NCBI RefSeq assembly: GCF_009911795.1
Contig: NZ_CP047898.1
Span: 3,968,001-4,032,000 of the forward strand
DNA length: 64,000 bases
DNA from: Pseudarthrobacter psychrotolerans
GTDB lineage: Bacteria > Actinomycetota > Actinomycetes > Actinomycetales > Micrococcaceae
Reading direction: 5' to 3'
Shown: piece after piece, positions 44,074 through 53,273 of the stretch
Numbering within the stretch: position 1 is the first letter of the stretch
Layout of the letters: each line of letters starts with the position of its first letter
Position numbers and translations under genes: made by a program
Notes under the pieces: model-generated
Seen by the model: only the letters and a program-made list of their open reading frames with translations
The model's database searches: none
What the model was told of the DNA's origin: nothing

Positions 44074-44934
44074 GTGGCCAAAATTGGCGTACAGGCAATG
44101 ATGCTGAAGGACAGCTTCACCGAAATCGGGGCGTTCGAAACGCTCCGCAAGGTCAGCGACATCGGCTACAACGCCGTCGAGATCTCGCAGATCCCGATGA
44201 CGCCGGAAAACGTCGCTGAACTGGATCGGTCCCGCAGCGAGCTGGGCATGGACATCGCAGCCCTTTCCGTGGCCATGGAGACTCCCAAGGGCCGGCCCGG
44301 CGATTCCCTGGCGGAGCACTTTGACAAGATCGTGGATGACGCCAAGAGCCTGGACTCGAAATTGCTGCGGATCGGTATGCTGCCGTTCGAGGCAATGACG
44401 TCCATCGGCGCGGTGATTGACTTCGCCAAGCAGGCCAACGAGTATGCCGAGCGCCTGCGGGAGCAGGGCCTGGGGCTGTACTACCACAACCACCACATCG
44501 AGTTCGCGAAGTTCGACGGCAAATACATGCTGGACATCATTGCGGAGAACTCCCCGGCCATGGGCATGGAAATCGACGTGCACTGGGTCCAGCGCGGCGG
44601 CCTGGACCCGGTCCGCACGCTGGAAAAGTACGCCGGCCGCACGGCCATGGTCCACCTGAAGGACTACCGGATAGGCCAAATGCCGGAGTCGGCCATGGGT
44701 CTGCTGGATTCCGGCGACTTTATGGGCTTCATGGCCGAGTTCAAGAATGTTGTCCAGTTCGCCGAAGTGGGCGAAGGCAACCTGGACTTCGCATCCATCA
44801 TCCCGGCCGCGCAGGCTGCCGGCGCCGAGTACCTGCTGGTGGAACAGGACGAACTCTATGGCCGCACGGTTTGGGAAGCGCTGCAGACTTCCTACGACAA
44901 CCTGATTGCCCTGGGCCAGTCCGAGCTCTTCTAA
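44074..44934 (+). CDS. Sugar phosphate isomerase/epimerase-like TIM-barrel protein (pair 2)
   Basis: A 286-residue AP-endonuclease-2-like barrel. GTG start with GGAGG 7 bases upstream. Metal and active-site segments are GLGLYYHNHHIEFAKFDG, MGMEIDVHWVQRGGLDP (Asp and His), TAMVHLKDYRIG (His) and YLLVEQDELYGR (Glu). It is clearly a different subgroup from the pair-1 barrel at 36623. It lies between the importer ATPase and a second Gfo/Idh/MocA oxidoreductase in one operon, so it probably processes the imported compound. Confidence 0.87.
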   Translation: MAKIGVQAMMLKDSFTEIGAFETLRKVSDIGYNAVEISQIPMTPENVAELDRSRSELGMDIAALSVAMETPKGRPGDSLAEHFDKIVDDAKSLDSKLLRIGMLPFEAMTSIGAVIDFAKQANEYAERLREQGLGLYYHNHHIEFAKFDGKYMLDIIAENSPAMGMEIDVHWVQRGGLDPVRTLEKYAGRTAMVHLKDYRIGQMPESAMGLLDSGDFMGFMAEFKNVVQFAEVGEGNLDFASIIPAAQAAGAEYLLVEQDELYGRTVWEALQTSYDNLIALGQSELF

Positions 44935-44993
44935 GCGGACTGATCTCCACAATCTTTTCGACAAGCTCAACCCACGAAAAAGGATAAACAACT

Positions 44994-46160
44994 GTGAGCA
45001 AGAAAGTACGCCTCGGCATCATCGGCCTGGGCCAGCAGGGCGGCGCTTACGCCAAGTTCATCACGGACGGCATGGTTCCCAACATGGTGATCGGGGCCAT
45101 CTGCGACACCGATCCGGCCAAGAAGGAGATTGCCTCGGCCACATACCCCGACGCTCCCTTCTATGACGACTACATCGCGATGCTGGAAAGCGGCGACGTT
45201 GACGCCGTCGTGACCTGCGTGCCGCACTTCCTGCACCCGGAAATGGGCATCGAGACCCTGAAACGCAACATCCACGCGCTGGTGGAGAAGCCGGCCGGCG
45301 TCTACACCAAGCAGGTCAAGGAACTGAACGAGTTCGCGGCCTCCAAGCCTGAGCTCTCCTTCGGCATCATGTTCAACCAGCGCAACAACCCGCTGTACAA
45401 GAAGCTCAAAGAGATTGTGGAAAATGGCGAGATCGGTGCCATCCGCCGCAGCAACTGGATCATCACCAACTGGTGGCGTCCCCAGGGCTACTACAACTCG
45501 AGCGAATGGCGCGCGACGTGGGGCGGCGAAGGCGGCGGCGTCCTGGTCAACCAGGCACCGCACCAGCTGGACCTGTGGCAGTGGATCTGTGGCGTGCCGA
45601 AGTCCGTCTACTCCAAGGTTTCCTTCGGCTTCCGCCGCGACATCGCCGTCGAAGATGAAGTGACTGCGGTGGTTGACTATGGAGACGGTGTTACCGGCGT
45701 ATTTGTCACCGCCACCCACGATCTGACCGGCACCGACCGCTTCGAGATCCTGGGCGACCAGGGCAAGATCGTCGTCGAGGGCAGCAAGACCGCCACGGTG
45801 ACGCGCCTGCACAAGCCCGAGCGGGAGCTCAGCGACGGCATGGGCATGGACGATGTCCGCAAGCTCTTTATGGGCGAGCTGAATCCGGAGGAGTACTACA
45901 CCACTGAGGTCATCGAGTTCGAGTCCGCTTGGGGTGCCCAGCACTCCGGCGTCCTGGAGAACTTCGCCGCCAACATCCTGGACGGCACGCCGCTGCTCGC
46001 TCCGGGTTCGGACGGCATCAACGGCGTCCGCCTGGCCAACGCCATCCACCTCTCCGCCTGGACCGGCAAAGAAGTTGGACTGGACTTCGACGAGAACGAA
46101 TTCCTCGCCGAGCTCAACAAGCGCATCGCCGAAGAAGGCAAGTTCCCGCAGCGCGCGTAA
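44994..46160 (+). CDS. Gfo/Idh/MocA-family oxidoreductase (pair 2)
   Basis: A 388-residue NAD(P)-dependent dehydrogenase, GTG start. N-terminal VRLGIIGLGQQGGAYAKFIT, catalytic Lys in HALVEKPAGVYTKQVKELNE, GGGVLVNQAPHQLDLWQWIC with conserved His, and FVTATHDLTGTDRFEILGDQ in the C-terminal domain. It is longer than the pair-1 enzyme and closer to the glucoside-oxidising type (by VNQAPHQLDLWQW). It is the last gene of the importer operon; a strong hairpin follows. Confidence 0.9.
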   Translation: MSKKVRLGIIGLGQQGGAYAKFITDGMVPNMVIGAICDTDPAKKEIASATYPDAPFYDDYIAMLESGDVDAVVTCVPHFLHPEMGIETLKRNIHALVEKPAGVYTKQVKELNEFAASKPELSFGIMFNQRNNPLYKKLKEIVENGEIGAIRRSNWIITNWWRPQGYYNSSEWRATWGGEGGGVLVNQAPHQLDLWQWICGVPKSVYSKVSFGFRRDIAVEDEVTAVVDYGDGVTGVFVTATHDLTGTDRFEILGDQGKIVVEGSKTATVTRLHKPERELSDGMGMDDVRKLFMGELNPEEYYTTEVIEFESAWGAQHSGVLENFAANILDGTPLLAPGSDGINGVRLANAIHLSAWTGKEVGLDFDENEFLAELNKRIAEEGKFPQRA

Positions 46161-46199
46161 CCTCCTGGGTGACTCCTGGGTGAGCAGCGGAGCTGACCA

Positions 46200-46241
46200 G
46201 CAGCTGTGGCCGTTTTGGACCATCAAAACGGCCACAGCTGC
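46200..46241. terminator. Hairpin ending the importer operon
   Basis: Eighteen-base perfect arms (46200-46217 and 46224-46241) with a 6-base loop; the stem carries four T and four A near the loop. It separates the oxidoreductase from the LacI gene. Confidence 0.75.
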
Positions 46242-46265
46242 GACCTGCTTAGGTGGTTTCATCGT

Positions 46266-46271
46266 TAGGAT
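46266..46271 (+). promoter_or_regulatory. -10 box, probable leaderless start for LacI gene
   Basis: TAGGAT lies exactly six bases before the GTG at 46278, so transcription would begin at the start codon. No ribosome site is seen. Confidence 0.5.
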
Positions 46272-46277
46272 GGGGCG

Positions 46278-47339
46278 GTGACTGAACCCCAAACGCCGGA
46301 CACCGCCCCATCAACGGGTTCGGTCAGAAAGCACGGCCGCGACCGCAAATCCAACGCGACCATCTACGACATCGCCAAGATGGCCGGCGTCAACGCGTCC
46401 ACCGTTTCCCGCGCGCTCAGCAAGCCGGGCAGGGTCAGCCCCAAGACGCAGAAGCTCATCGAGGATGCGGCCGCCCAGCTGAACTACCAGGTCAATCCGT
46501 TCGCGCGCGCCCTTCCCACGGGCAAGACCAACACGTTCGGCCTCATCGTCGCGGACATCACCAACCCCACCTTCTTTGACATCATCCGCGGCGCAGAGAC
46601 CACCGCAACCAGCCGGGACTACACCCTGGTGCTCGCCGAGTCGGCGGAGTCCCCGGCGACGGAACTGACTGCAGCCCGCCGGCTGATGGCCACGGTGGAT
46701 GGGCTTATTCTCGCGAGCCCGCGCATGGACGATGACAACATCCGCGCCCTGGCCCGGGACAAACCCGTGGTGGTCATCAACCGCGAAGTGGAGGGCGTGC
46801 CGTGCGTGGTGCCGGACGTCAACAAGGGGATCAGCGAGGCGGTCCGCAGCTTGGCCGCCAACGGCCACACAAGGGTTGCCTATGTGGCGGGCCCGCCGGA
46901 ATCCTGGATGTCCGAACGCCGCTGGGAGGGCGTGCAGGCGGCCTGCGAGTGGTCCCGGCTTGAGGCCGTGCGGCTTGAGTCCAGCAAACCAACGGTCGAC
47001 GGCGGCCGGCAGACTGCGCGTGATGTCCGCGCCAGCGGTGCCACTGCGGTCCTGACGTACAACGACCTGCTGGCCATCGGGCTCATGCAGGAACTCCAGG
47101 CCGCCGGCGTGGTGGTGCCCGACCACATCAGCATCGTCGGCTTTGACGACATCTTCGGCGCGGACTTCACGACTCCGCCGCTCACCACCGTGCGTTCGCC
47201 GTTGGGGGAGTGCGGCGAGGCGGCCGCCACACGCCTGTTGGACTTTCTCCACGGGAGCGGGGAACAGACCGGCACCTTGAGCGTGGAGACTGAGCTTGTG
47301 CTGCGCGGCTCCAGCGGTAGGATCCTGCCCGCGAAGTGA
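46278..47339 (+). CDS. LacI-family regulator of the uronate/glycoside island (copy 2)
   Basis: A 353-residue LacI/GalR repressor, GTG start. Helix-turn-helix TIYDIAKMAGVNASTVSRAL, hinge NYQVNPFARALPTGKTNTFG, sensor domain LIVADITNPTFFDIIRGAET and SIVGFDDIFGADFTTPPLTT. It is paralogous to the regulator at 35384. It sits between the importer operon and uxaC; the uxaC promoter has an overlapping TGGCAA-N4-TTGACA operator. It may respond to a uronate or its breakdown intermediate. Confidence 0.93.
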   Translation: MTEPQTPDTAPSTGSVRKHGRDRKSNATIYDIAKMAGVNASTVSRALSKPGRVSPKTQKLIEDAAAQLNYQVNPFARALPTGKTNTFGLIVADITNPTFFDIIRGAETTATSRDYTLVLAESAESPATELTAARRLMATVDGLILASPRMDDDNIRALARDKPVVVINREVEGVPCVVPDVNKGISEAVRSLAANGHTRVAYVAGPPESWMSERRWEGVQAACEWSRLEAVRLESSKPTVDGGRQTARDVRASGATAVLTYNDLLAIGLMQELQAAGVVVPDHISIVGFDDIFGADFTTPPLTTVRSPLGECGEAAATRLLDFLHGSGEQTGTLSVETELVLRGSSGRILPAK

Positions 47340-47374
47340 GTCCTGACGGGCCGATTCCAGCATTTGGCAATTTA

Positions 47375-47413
47375 TGGCAACCGGTTGACAAAACTCGGCA
47401 CCAGGCAGATTAT
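47375..47413 (+). promoter_or_regulatory. LacI operator/promoter module 3
   Basis: Operator TGGCAACCGGTTGACA (47375-47390), with consensus -35 TTGACA, 17-base spacer, and GATTAT (47408-47413) as -10. The uxaC ATG comes six bases later, so the transcript is probably leaderless. Confidence 0.75.
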
Positions 47414-47419
47414 TGATCT

Positions 47420-48826
47420 ATGTCACAGTCGATTGCTGCCAACCCAGACAGGCTCCTGCCCGCCGACCCCGGAACGCGCAGCATTGCGCGCGGCCTCCTT
47501 GCGCGCGTACAGGACCTCCCCATCATCTCCCCGCACGGCCACGTTGACGCCGCCGTCATCGAGCACAACACGCCGTTCCCCGACCCGGCAGCGCTGCTCG
47601 TCAGCCCGGACCACTACGTCACGCGCCTGATCCACGCCAACGGCGCCCCCTTGGACAGGCTGCGGGCCGGCGGTCCCACGGCGCCCGAGTCACGCGAAAT
47701 CTGGCGCACGTTCGTCGAGGCCTGGCCGCTCTTTGAGGGCACGGCCTCCGGCTACTGGCTGCGCAATCAGTTCGACAGCGTCTTCAACCTGGGCGCAGAC
47801 CTGGGCGACATGTCCGCCGATGCCAGCTATGACGCCATCGCCGCCAAGCTCGTGGAGCCCGGCTTCCGTCCCCGCCAGCTTTTCAAAGACTTCAACATCG
47901 AGGTCCTGGCCACCACGGACGATCCCCTGGACAACCTCGCCAGCCACAAGGCCATCGCCGAGGACTCCACCTTCAACGGCCGCGTCCTGCCCACGTTCCG
48001 CCCGGACGCCTACCTCAACATTGCGCACCCCACCTGGTGCGCCAACGTAGACCGCCTGATCGAAACAGCCGGTGACGGCGCCAACGGCTACGCGGGCTAC
48101 ATCACGGCCCTGGAAAACCGCCGCCGCTACTTCGTGGAGCACGGCGCAGTCTCGGCGGACCACGGTGTGGCCACCCCGGCAACGCTCAAGCTGGACCGCG
48201 CCGAAGCCGAAAGGATCTTCGAGCTCGCCCGCGCCGGCAAGGCCACGGCCGAGGACCGCAACACCTTCGAAGCCCACATGATGTACCAGATGGGTCGCAT
48301 GTCGGTGGAGGACGGGCTGGTCATGACCATCCACCCGGGCTCGTTCCGCAACCACCACACGCCCACGTTCGAGGCCTTCGGTGCCGACACCGGCCACGAC
48401 ATCCCGTTCGCCACCAACTACACCGAGGCCATCCGCCCGCTGCTGCAGGACTTCGGCACGGCCAAGGACTTCCACCTGGTGCTGTTCACCCTGGACGAGA
48501 CCGTGTTTTCCCGCGAGCTGGCACCACTGGCCGGCTTCTACCCGTCCGTCTACCTGGGCGCACCCTGGTGGTTCCTGGACGCCCCGGATGCCATGCTCCG
48601 GTTCCGCTCCGCCGTGACCGAAACAGCCGGGTTCTCCCGTTCCTCCGGTTTCATCGACGACACCAGGGCCTTCTGCTCCATTCCCGCCCGCCACGATGCG
48701 TCCCGCCGGATCGAAGCCTCCTTCCTGGCCCGCCTCGTGGCCGAGCACCGTGTCAGTGAAGACCGTGCCCACGAAATCATCGTGGACACCGTCGATTCCT
48801 CCCCGCGAAGGGTTTTCAAACTGTGA
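47420..48826 (+). CDS. uxaC: Glucuronate isomerase
   Basis: Converts D-glucuronate to D-fructuronate (or galacturonate to tagaturonate); amidohydrolase-type barrel, 468 residues. The N-terminal metal motif is LPIISPHGHVDAAVIEHNTP; WLRNQFDSVFNLG, DFNIEVLATTDDPLDNLASH, GLVMTIHPGSFRNHH and SVYLGAPWWFLDAP are family segments. No Shine-Dalgarno site is present and the -10 box is six bases upstream, indicating a leaderless mRNA. The stop overlaps the uxuB GTG by 4 bases. The enzyme fits with UxuB and ManD in a glucuronate pathway. Confidence 0.96.
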   Translation: MSQSIAANPDRLLPADPGTRSIARGLLARVQDLPIISPHGHVDAAVIEHNTPFPDPAALLVSPDHYVTRLIHANGAPLDRLRAGGPTAPESREIWRTFVEAWPLFEGTASGYWLRNQFDSVFNLGADLGDMSADASYDAIAAKLVEPGFRPRQLFKDFNIEVLATTDDPLDNLASHKAIAEDSTFNGRVLPTFRPDAYLNIAHPTWCANVDRLIETAGDGANGYAGYITALENRRRYFVEHGAVSADHGVATPATLKLDRAEAERIFELARAGKATAEDRNTFEAHMMYQMGRMSVEDGLVMTIHPGSFRNHHTPTFEAFGADTGHDIPFATNYTEAIRPLLQDFGTAKDFHLVLFTLDETVFSRELAPLAGFYPSVYLGAPWWFLDAPDAMLRFRSAVTETAGFSRSSGFIDDTRAFCSIPARHDASRRIEASFLARLVAEHRVSEDRAHEIIVDTVDSSPRRVFKL

Positions 48827-50259
48827 GCATCGAACAGACGGACGCAGCAGTCGAGGCAGCCGAATCCCTGCCGCAGCTGAACCGAACCACGCACGTCGCC
48901 GCCAAGCCGCCGGTGCGGATCGTCCACCTCGGACTCGGTGCCTTCCACCGCTCGCACCAGGCCTGGTACACCAGCCAGGCCAGCGACGCCGCTGACTGGG
49001 GCATCGCCGCTTTCACCGGCCGCCGCCCGGACGCTGCCCTGGCTCTTGCCGAGCAGGACGGCCTCTTCACGCTCGTGGAGCGCGCTGACAGCGGCGACTC
49101 GTTCTCCGTCGTCGGCAGCATCGTCGAAGCGGTAGACGGCGCGGACGTGCAGCGGCTTGCAGAGCTCGTTTCGGCGCCCGCCACGGCCATGGTCACCTTG
49201 ACGGTCACCGAGGCGGCGTACCGGCTCGGTGCCGACGGGCAGCTGGACACGACGGCGTCCGACGTCGCCGGCGACCTTGCGCTGCTGGCGTCCGGCAGCG
49301 GAAACCCGTCGACGCCGCTGGGCAGGCTTGTGTTCGCCCTCGCCGCGCGCCGGGCTGCCGGAGCCGGGCCGCTCGCCGTCGTCTGCTGCGACAACCTCGC
49401 CAACAACGGCACGGTAGCCCGCAACGCCGTGGCGGGCCTGGCCCAGGCCTGGGACGCGGAGCTCGCTGCCTGGGTCGAGGAAAACGTCAGCTTTGTCAGC
49501 ACGTCCGTGGACCGCATCACCCCGCGCACCACGGAAGCGGACATCGCCGCCGTCGAGGCCGCCTGCGACTACCGCGACAACTCGCCCGTAGTGGCAGAGC
49601 CCTTCACCAACTGGGTGCTCAGCGGAGATTTCCCCGCCGGCCGCCCGCGCTGGGAAGATGCCGGCGCAGTCTTCGTTGACCACATCGAGCCCTACGAAAA
49701 CCGCAAGCTGTGGCTCCTGAACGGCGCCCATTCCCTGCTGGCCTACGCCGGCCAGCTCCGCGGACACACCACGGTGGCGCAGGCCCTCGCGGACCCGCAG
49801 TGCCTGACCGCCGTCGAAAGCTTTTGGGACGAGGCCGAGGCGAACCTGTCCGGCGCCGCGGCCGGCGGCGCGGACCTGCAGGTCCCGGCGTACCGCGCCG
49901 CCCTGCTGGCCCGCTTCAGCAATGCGCGTATTGCCCACCACCTCGCCCAGATCGCCATGGACGGCAGCACCAAGCTGCGCATGCGGGCCGTGCCTGTCCT
50001 CTTGGCCGAACGGGCCCAGGGCAAGTCCGGTGCCGCTGCGGCGCTGATGATCGCAGCCTGGATTGATTTCAGTGCCGCGGCCGAGACGTTCCACGATCCG
50101 TTGGCAGCAGAGGTGGCCGCGGCCAACCTGCTGGCGGGTACGGAGCGCGTGCGGGCGGTCCTGGCGCTGGTGGATCCTGCCGTCGCAGCGGACGACGCCG
50201 TGGTGGAGCTCGTTTCCGGCCTGCTCGGCACATTCACTGCGGGCGCCAGCAACGGCTGA
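48823..50259 (+). CDS. uxuB: Mannitol dehydrogenase-family fructuronate reductase
   Basis: Reduces D-fructuronate to D-mannonate with NADH; long-chain polyol dehydrogenase, 478 residues. RIVHLGLGAFHRSHQAWYTS holds the nucleotide site, FVSTSVDRITPRTTEAD and the catalytic Lys region NRKLWLLNGAHSLLAYAGQL are present. Adjacent genes uxaC and, downstream, manD make fructuronate the likely substrate over mannitol or tagaturonate. GTG start overlapping the uxaC stop. A terminator hairpin lies 18 bases after the stop. Confidence 0.92.
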   Translation: MSIEQTDAAVEAAESLPQLNRTTHVAAKPPVRIVHLGLGAFHRSHQAWYTSQASDAADWGIAAFTGRRPDAALALAEQDGLFTLVERADSGDSFSVVGSIVEAVDGADVQRLAELVSAPATAMVTLTVTEAAYRLGADGQLDTTASDVAGDLALLASGSGNPSTPLGRLVFALAARRAAGAGPLAVVCCDNLANNGTVARNAVAGLAQAWDAELAAWVEENVSFVSTSVDRITPRTTEADIAAVEAACDYRDNSPVVAEPFTNWVLSGDFPAGRPRWEDAGAVFVDHIEPYENRKLWLLNGAHSLLAYAGQLRGHTTVAQALADPQCLTAVESFWDEAEANLSGAAAGGADLQVPAYRAALLARFSNARIAHHLAQIAMDGSTKLRMRAVPVLLAERAQGKSGAAAALMIAAWIDFSAAAETFHDPLAAEVAAANLLAGTERVRAVLALVDPAVAADDAVVELVSGLLGTFTAGASNG

Positions 50260-50277
50260 CCGACTATTTGCTGTACG

Positions 50278-50311
50278 AACTGCCCGGTCCGGGATCCTGG
50301 ACCGGGCAGTT
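50278..50311 (+). terminator. Rho-independent terminator after uxuB
   Basis: Thirteen-base arms AACTGCCCGGTCC (50278-50290) and its complement (50299-50311), 8-base loop, followed by a T-rich CTGTTTT. Confidence 0.85.
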
Positions 50312-50341
50312 TCTGTTTTGTGAAGCTTCAACAGAAATTTA

Positions 50342-50380
50342 TGGCAACCGCTTGCCATTTTATTGCCAAGTGACTAGGAT
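50342..50380 (+). promoter_or_regulatory. LacI operator/promoter module 4
   Basis: Operator TGGCAACCGCTTGCCA (50342-50357), perfect half-sites TGGCAA and TTGCCA; TTGCCA is the -35, 17-base spacer, TAGGAT (50375-50380) as -10. It drives the symporter - manD - gluconokinase/GH3 operon with a leader of roughly 135 bases. Confidence 0.78.
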
Positions 50381-50522
50381 TACAGGCAACGAGAAACACA
50401 CGGCGGTACCCGCGCCGGATGCGGATTCTGCCGACTCCAGCATCACCAAAGATTCACCGCTTCATAGCATTTCAATAATTTTCGCTGGCCAACACGGCGG
50501 CAAGGGTAAAGGAGCCCAATTC

Positions 50523-51998
50523 ATGAAAAAGCTAAACAAGCTCAGCATCATCGGCTACGGGGCCGGCGATGCAGCCAACAACCTCGCATTCACCACCGCC
50601 ACCATGTTCCTGCTGGTGTACTACACCGATGTTGCCGGTATCTCCGCCGCGGCCGCCGGAACCCTGCTGCTCGTGGTCAGGCTCTTTGACGCCTTCGCCG
50701 ACGTCTTCGCCGGCCGGCTCGTAGACCGGACCTACAGCAAGCGCTTCGGTAAGTTCCGCCCGTTCATCATGTTCGGCTCCATCCCGCTGCTCCTGCTGAG
50801 CATGGCAACGTTCTCCGTCCCGCAGATCGGTGAATCCGGCACACTGCTGTACGCCTACGTCACCTACGCCGCCCTTGGCTTGGCCTACAGCCTCGTGAAC
50901 ATTCCGTACGGCTCGCTGGCAGGCGCCATGACGCAGGATCCGGGGGAGCGCGCAAAACTGGGCTCGGCCCGCATGGTGGGCGCCCTGCTGGTGAGTTCTG
51001 CCCTGGGTATCTTCGTCGCACCGCTGATCAAGCCGGGCGCCAACCTCCAGTCGACGTTCACCACCATCACCCTGATCTTCGTGGTCATCGGAACTGCGCT
51101 GTACTTCTTCACGGCATTGACCGCCAAGGAACGCGTGCACCGCGCCGTCCCCAAGGTCACGTTCAAGCAGAGCATGGAAACTCTTAAGGGCAACAAGCCC
51201 CTCCTGATGCTGTGCCTGAGCTCCTTCTTCTTCCTCTCCGGCTACCTCGCCCTGACTTCCGTGCAGCTGTACTACCTGCGCGACGTCCTCGGCCGCCTGG
51301 ACCTGTACCCGGTACTGTCCATCATCCAGCTGGCGCTTACCTTCTTCCTGGCCGCCTTTATGCCCAAACTTGTCCGAAACGTGGGCAAGAAGCGCGTCTA
51401 CATCTACTCTTCCCTGGTCACTGTCATTGGCGGTGCGATCATCTTCTTCACTCCGACCGGCCAGGTCTGGATGGGCTTTACCGGCCTCGTGATCAGCCTC
51501 GTGGGTGTCCTCGCCGTGAACATCGTGGTGTGGGCGCTGGAAGCCGACACGGTGGAGTACGGCGAATGGCGGACCGGTGTCCGCACCGAGGGGATCACGT
51601 ACGCACTGTTCTCCTTCACCCGGAAGTCCGGACAGGCTGTGGGCGGCGCCCTGGCGGCGTACGCCTTGGCACTGGGCGGTTACAAGTCCGGCGCGGCCCA
51701 GACCGCGGATGCTCTGTTCGGCATCCAGCTGGCCGCGGGCGCAATCCCGGCCGTACTGACTATCCTTGCGGTATTGGTTATGAGCAAGTACACGCTGACC
51801 GACGCCAAGCACGCGGAAATCCTCAAGGAAATCCAGGAACGCCGGACCAAAACTGTGGGAGCAGGCGAAGGCGAAGCCGCTGACGCCAGCACCACCGCTG
51901 AAGCCGGCATCACCGCTGACGCCGGCATCACCGCTGACGCCGGCACCACGGCTGATGCCCGCACGCCGGTTGGCGCCGGCAAAACCGCCGGCCACTAA
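50523..51998 (+). CDS. GPH-family sugar/glucuronide:cation symporter
   Basis: Glycoside-pentoside-hexuronide carrier, 491 residues, about 12 membrane spans. N-terminal KLSIIGYGAGDAANNLAFTT, the conserved VRLFDAFADVFAGRLVDRTY loop and FGKFRPFIMFGSIPL are family signatures; WALEADTVEYGEWRTGVRTE and GITYALFSFTRKSG are also diagnostic. The ATG has AAAGGAG about 8 bases upstream; the frame is open further up into the leader. The C-terminal tail carries four hexapeptide repeats (51885-51956). Hexuronide or uronate import is supported by the neighbours. Confidence 0.92.
   Translation: MKKLNKLSIIGYGAGDAANNLAFTTATMFLLVYYTDVAGISAAAAGTLLLVVRLFDAFADVFAGRLVDRTYSKRFGKFRPFIMFGSIPLLLLSMATFSVPQIGESGTLLYAYVTYAALGLAYSLVNIPYGSLAGAMTQDPGERAKLGSARMVGALLVSSALGIFVAPLIKPGANLQSTFTTITLIFVVIGTALYFFTALTAKERVHRAVPKVTFKQSMETLKGNKPLLMLCLSSFFFLSGYLALTSVQLYYLRDVLGRLDLYPVLSIIQLALTFFLAAFMPKLVRNVGKKRVYIYSSLVTVIGGAIIFFTPTGQVWMGFTGLVISLVGVLAVNIVVWALEADTVEYGEWRTGVRTEGITYALFSFTRKSGQAVGGALAAYALALGGYKSGAAQTADALFGIQLAAGAIPAVLTILAVLVMSKYTLTDAKHAEILKEIQERRTKTVGAGEGEAADASTTAEAGITADAGITADAGTTADARTPVGAGKTAGH
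51885..51956 (+). repeat. Four 18-base coding repeats in the symporter tail
   Basis: Four in-frame 18-base units encode A-(S/G)-(T/I)-T-A-(E/D) at the cytoplasmic C-terminus; the two central units are identical. Copy number could vary without shifting the frame. Confidence 0.7.
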
Positions 51999-52043
51999 CT
52001 TCCAGCACTACCAACTGACCAGAAGTCCCCGAAAGGATCTGCC

Positions 52044-53273
52044 GTGAAAATCATTGCCGCTGAGGTGTTCGTGACAAGCCCGTCACGTAACTTCGTGACC
52101 CTGCGCATCACTACGGACGACGGGGTCACCGGCATCGGTGACGCCACACTGAACGGCCGCGAACTGGCTGTTGCCGCGTACCTCAAAGAACACGTGGCCC
52201 AGCTGCTGATCGGCAAGGATCCGCACCGGATCGAGGACACCTGGCAGTTCCTGTACCGCAGCTCCTATTGGCGCCGCGGCCCGGTCACCATGGCGGCCAT
52301 CGCCGCCGTCGACATGGCCCTGTGGGACATTAAGGGCAAGATGGCGAACATGCCGGTTTACCAGCTCCTGGGCGGCGCCTCACGCAACGGCCTGCGGGCC
52401 TACGGCCACGCGTCCGGCGCGGACATCGAGTCGCTGTTCGATTCCGTCCGTGAACACCTGGAACTGGGCTACAAGTCAGTCCGCATCCAGACCGCAGTCC
52501 CCGGCATCAAGGCCGTCTACGGTGTTGCCGCCCAGGCCCAGGCTTCGGGCGAGCGCTATGACTACGAGCCCGCAGGCCGCGGCGCCTTCCCGGTGGAGGA
52601 AGACTGGGACACCCGCGCGTACCTGCGCCACCTGCCCACCGTCTTCGAAGCCGTGCGCAACGAATTCGGTCCGGAGTTGCCGCTGCTGCATGACGGACAC
52701 CACCGCATGACCCCCATCCAGGCCGCCAAGCTCGGCAAGGCCCTGGAACCGTACGACCTCTTCTGGCTCGAGGACTGCACCCCGGCCGAAAACCAGGAAG
52801 CACTGCGCTGGGTCCGCCATCACACCACCACCCCGCTGGCCATCGGTGAAATCTTCAACACGGTCTACGACTACCAGACCATCATCAAGGAACAGCTGAT
52901 CGACTACGTGCGCGCAGCCTCCACCCACTTCGGCGGTATTTCCCCGCTGAAGAAGGTCATGGACTTCGCCGCCCAGTACCAGATCAAGTCCGGCTTCCAC
53001 GGCCCCACGGACATCTCCCCGGTGGGCTTCGCCGCCCAGCTGCACGTAGGCCTGGCCATCCACAACTACGGCATCCAGGAATACATGCAGCACTCCGACA
53101 AGACCAACGAGGTCTTCGAGCAGTCCATGACCTTCGTGGACGGCTACCTGCACCCGGGCGACAAGCCTGGCATCGGCGTCGAATTCAACGAGGAAGCCGC
53201 AGCAGCGTACCCGTACCAGCAGGCCTACCTGCCGTACAACCGCCTGGTGGACGGAACGGTGCACGACTGGTGA
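52044..53273 (+). CDS. manD: D-Mannonate dehydratase, enolase superfamily
   Basis: Dehydrates D-mannonate to 2-keto-3-deoxygluconate; 409 residues. N-terminal capping domain includes [20 protein letters not shown]; the barrel has metal ligands in [15 protein letters not shown] (Asp), [15 protein letters not shown] (Glu) and [14 protein letters not shown] (Glu), and [20 protein letters not shown]. The HDGHH segment is characteristic of the ManD group. It follows the symporter by 45 bases and overlaps the gluconokinase/GH3 start by 4 bases, placing it after UxuB in the pathway. A few ManD-group proteins prefer D-gluconate or have low activity. Confidence 0.93.
   Translation: MKIIAAEVFVTSPSRNFVTLRITTDDGVTGIGDATLNGRELAVAAYLKEHVAQLLIGKDPHRIEDTWQFLYRSSYWRRGPVTMAAIAAVDMALWDIKGKMANMPVYQLLGGASRNGLRAYGHASGADIESLFDSVREHLELGYKSVRIQTAVPGIKAVYGVAAQAQASGERYDYEPAGRGAFPVEEDWDTRAYLRHLPTVFEAVRNEFGPELPLLHDGHHRMTPIQAAKLGKALEPYDLFWLEDCTPAENQEALRWVRHHTTTPLAIGEIFNTVYDYQTIIKEQLIDYVRAASTHFGGISPLKKVMDFAAQYQIKSGFHGPTDISPVGFAAQLHVGLAIHNYGIQEYMQHSDKTNEVFEQSMTFVDGYLHPGDKPGIGVEFNEEAAAAYPYQQAYLPYNRLVDGTVHDW

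Noticed and set aside
48550..50358. Long minus-strand open frame of about 602 codons
   Set aside because: It is antisense to uxaC/uxuB, low-complexity translation, no start context.
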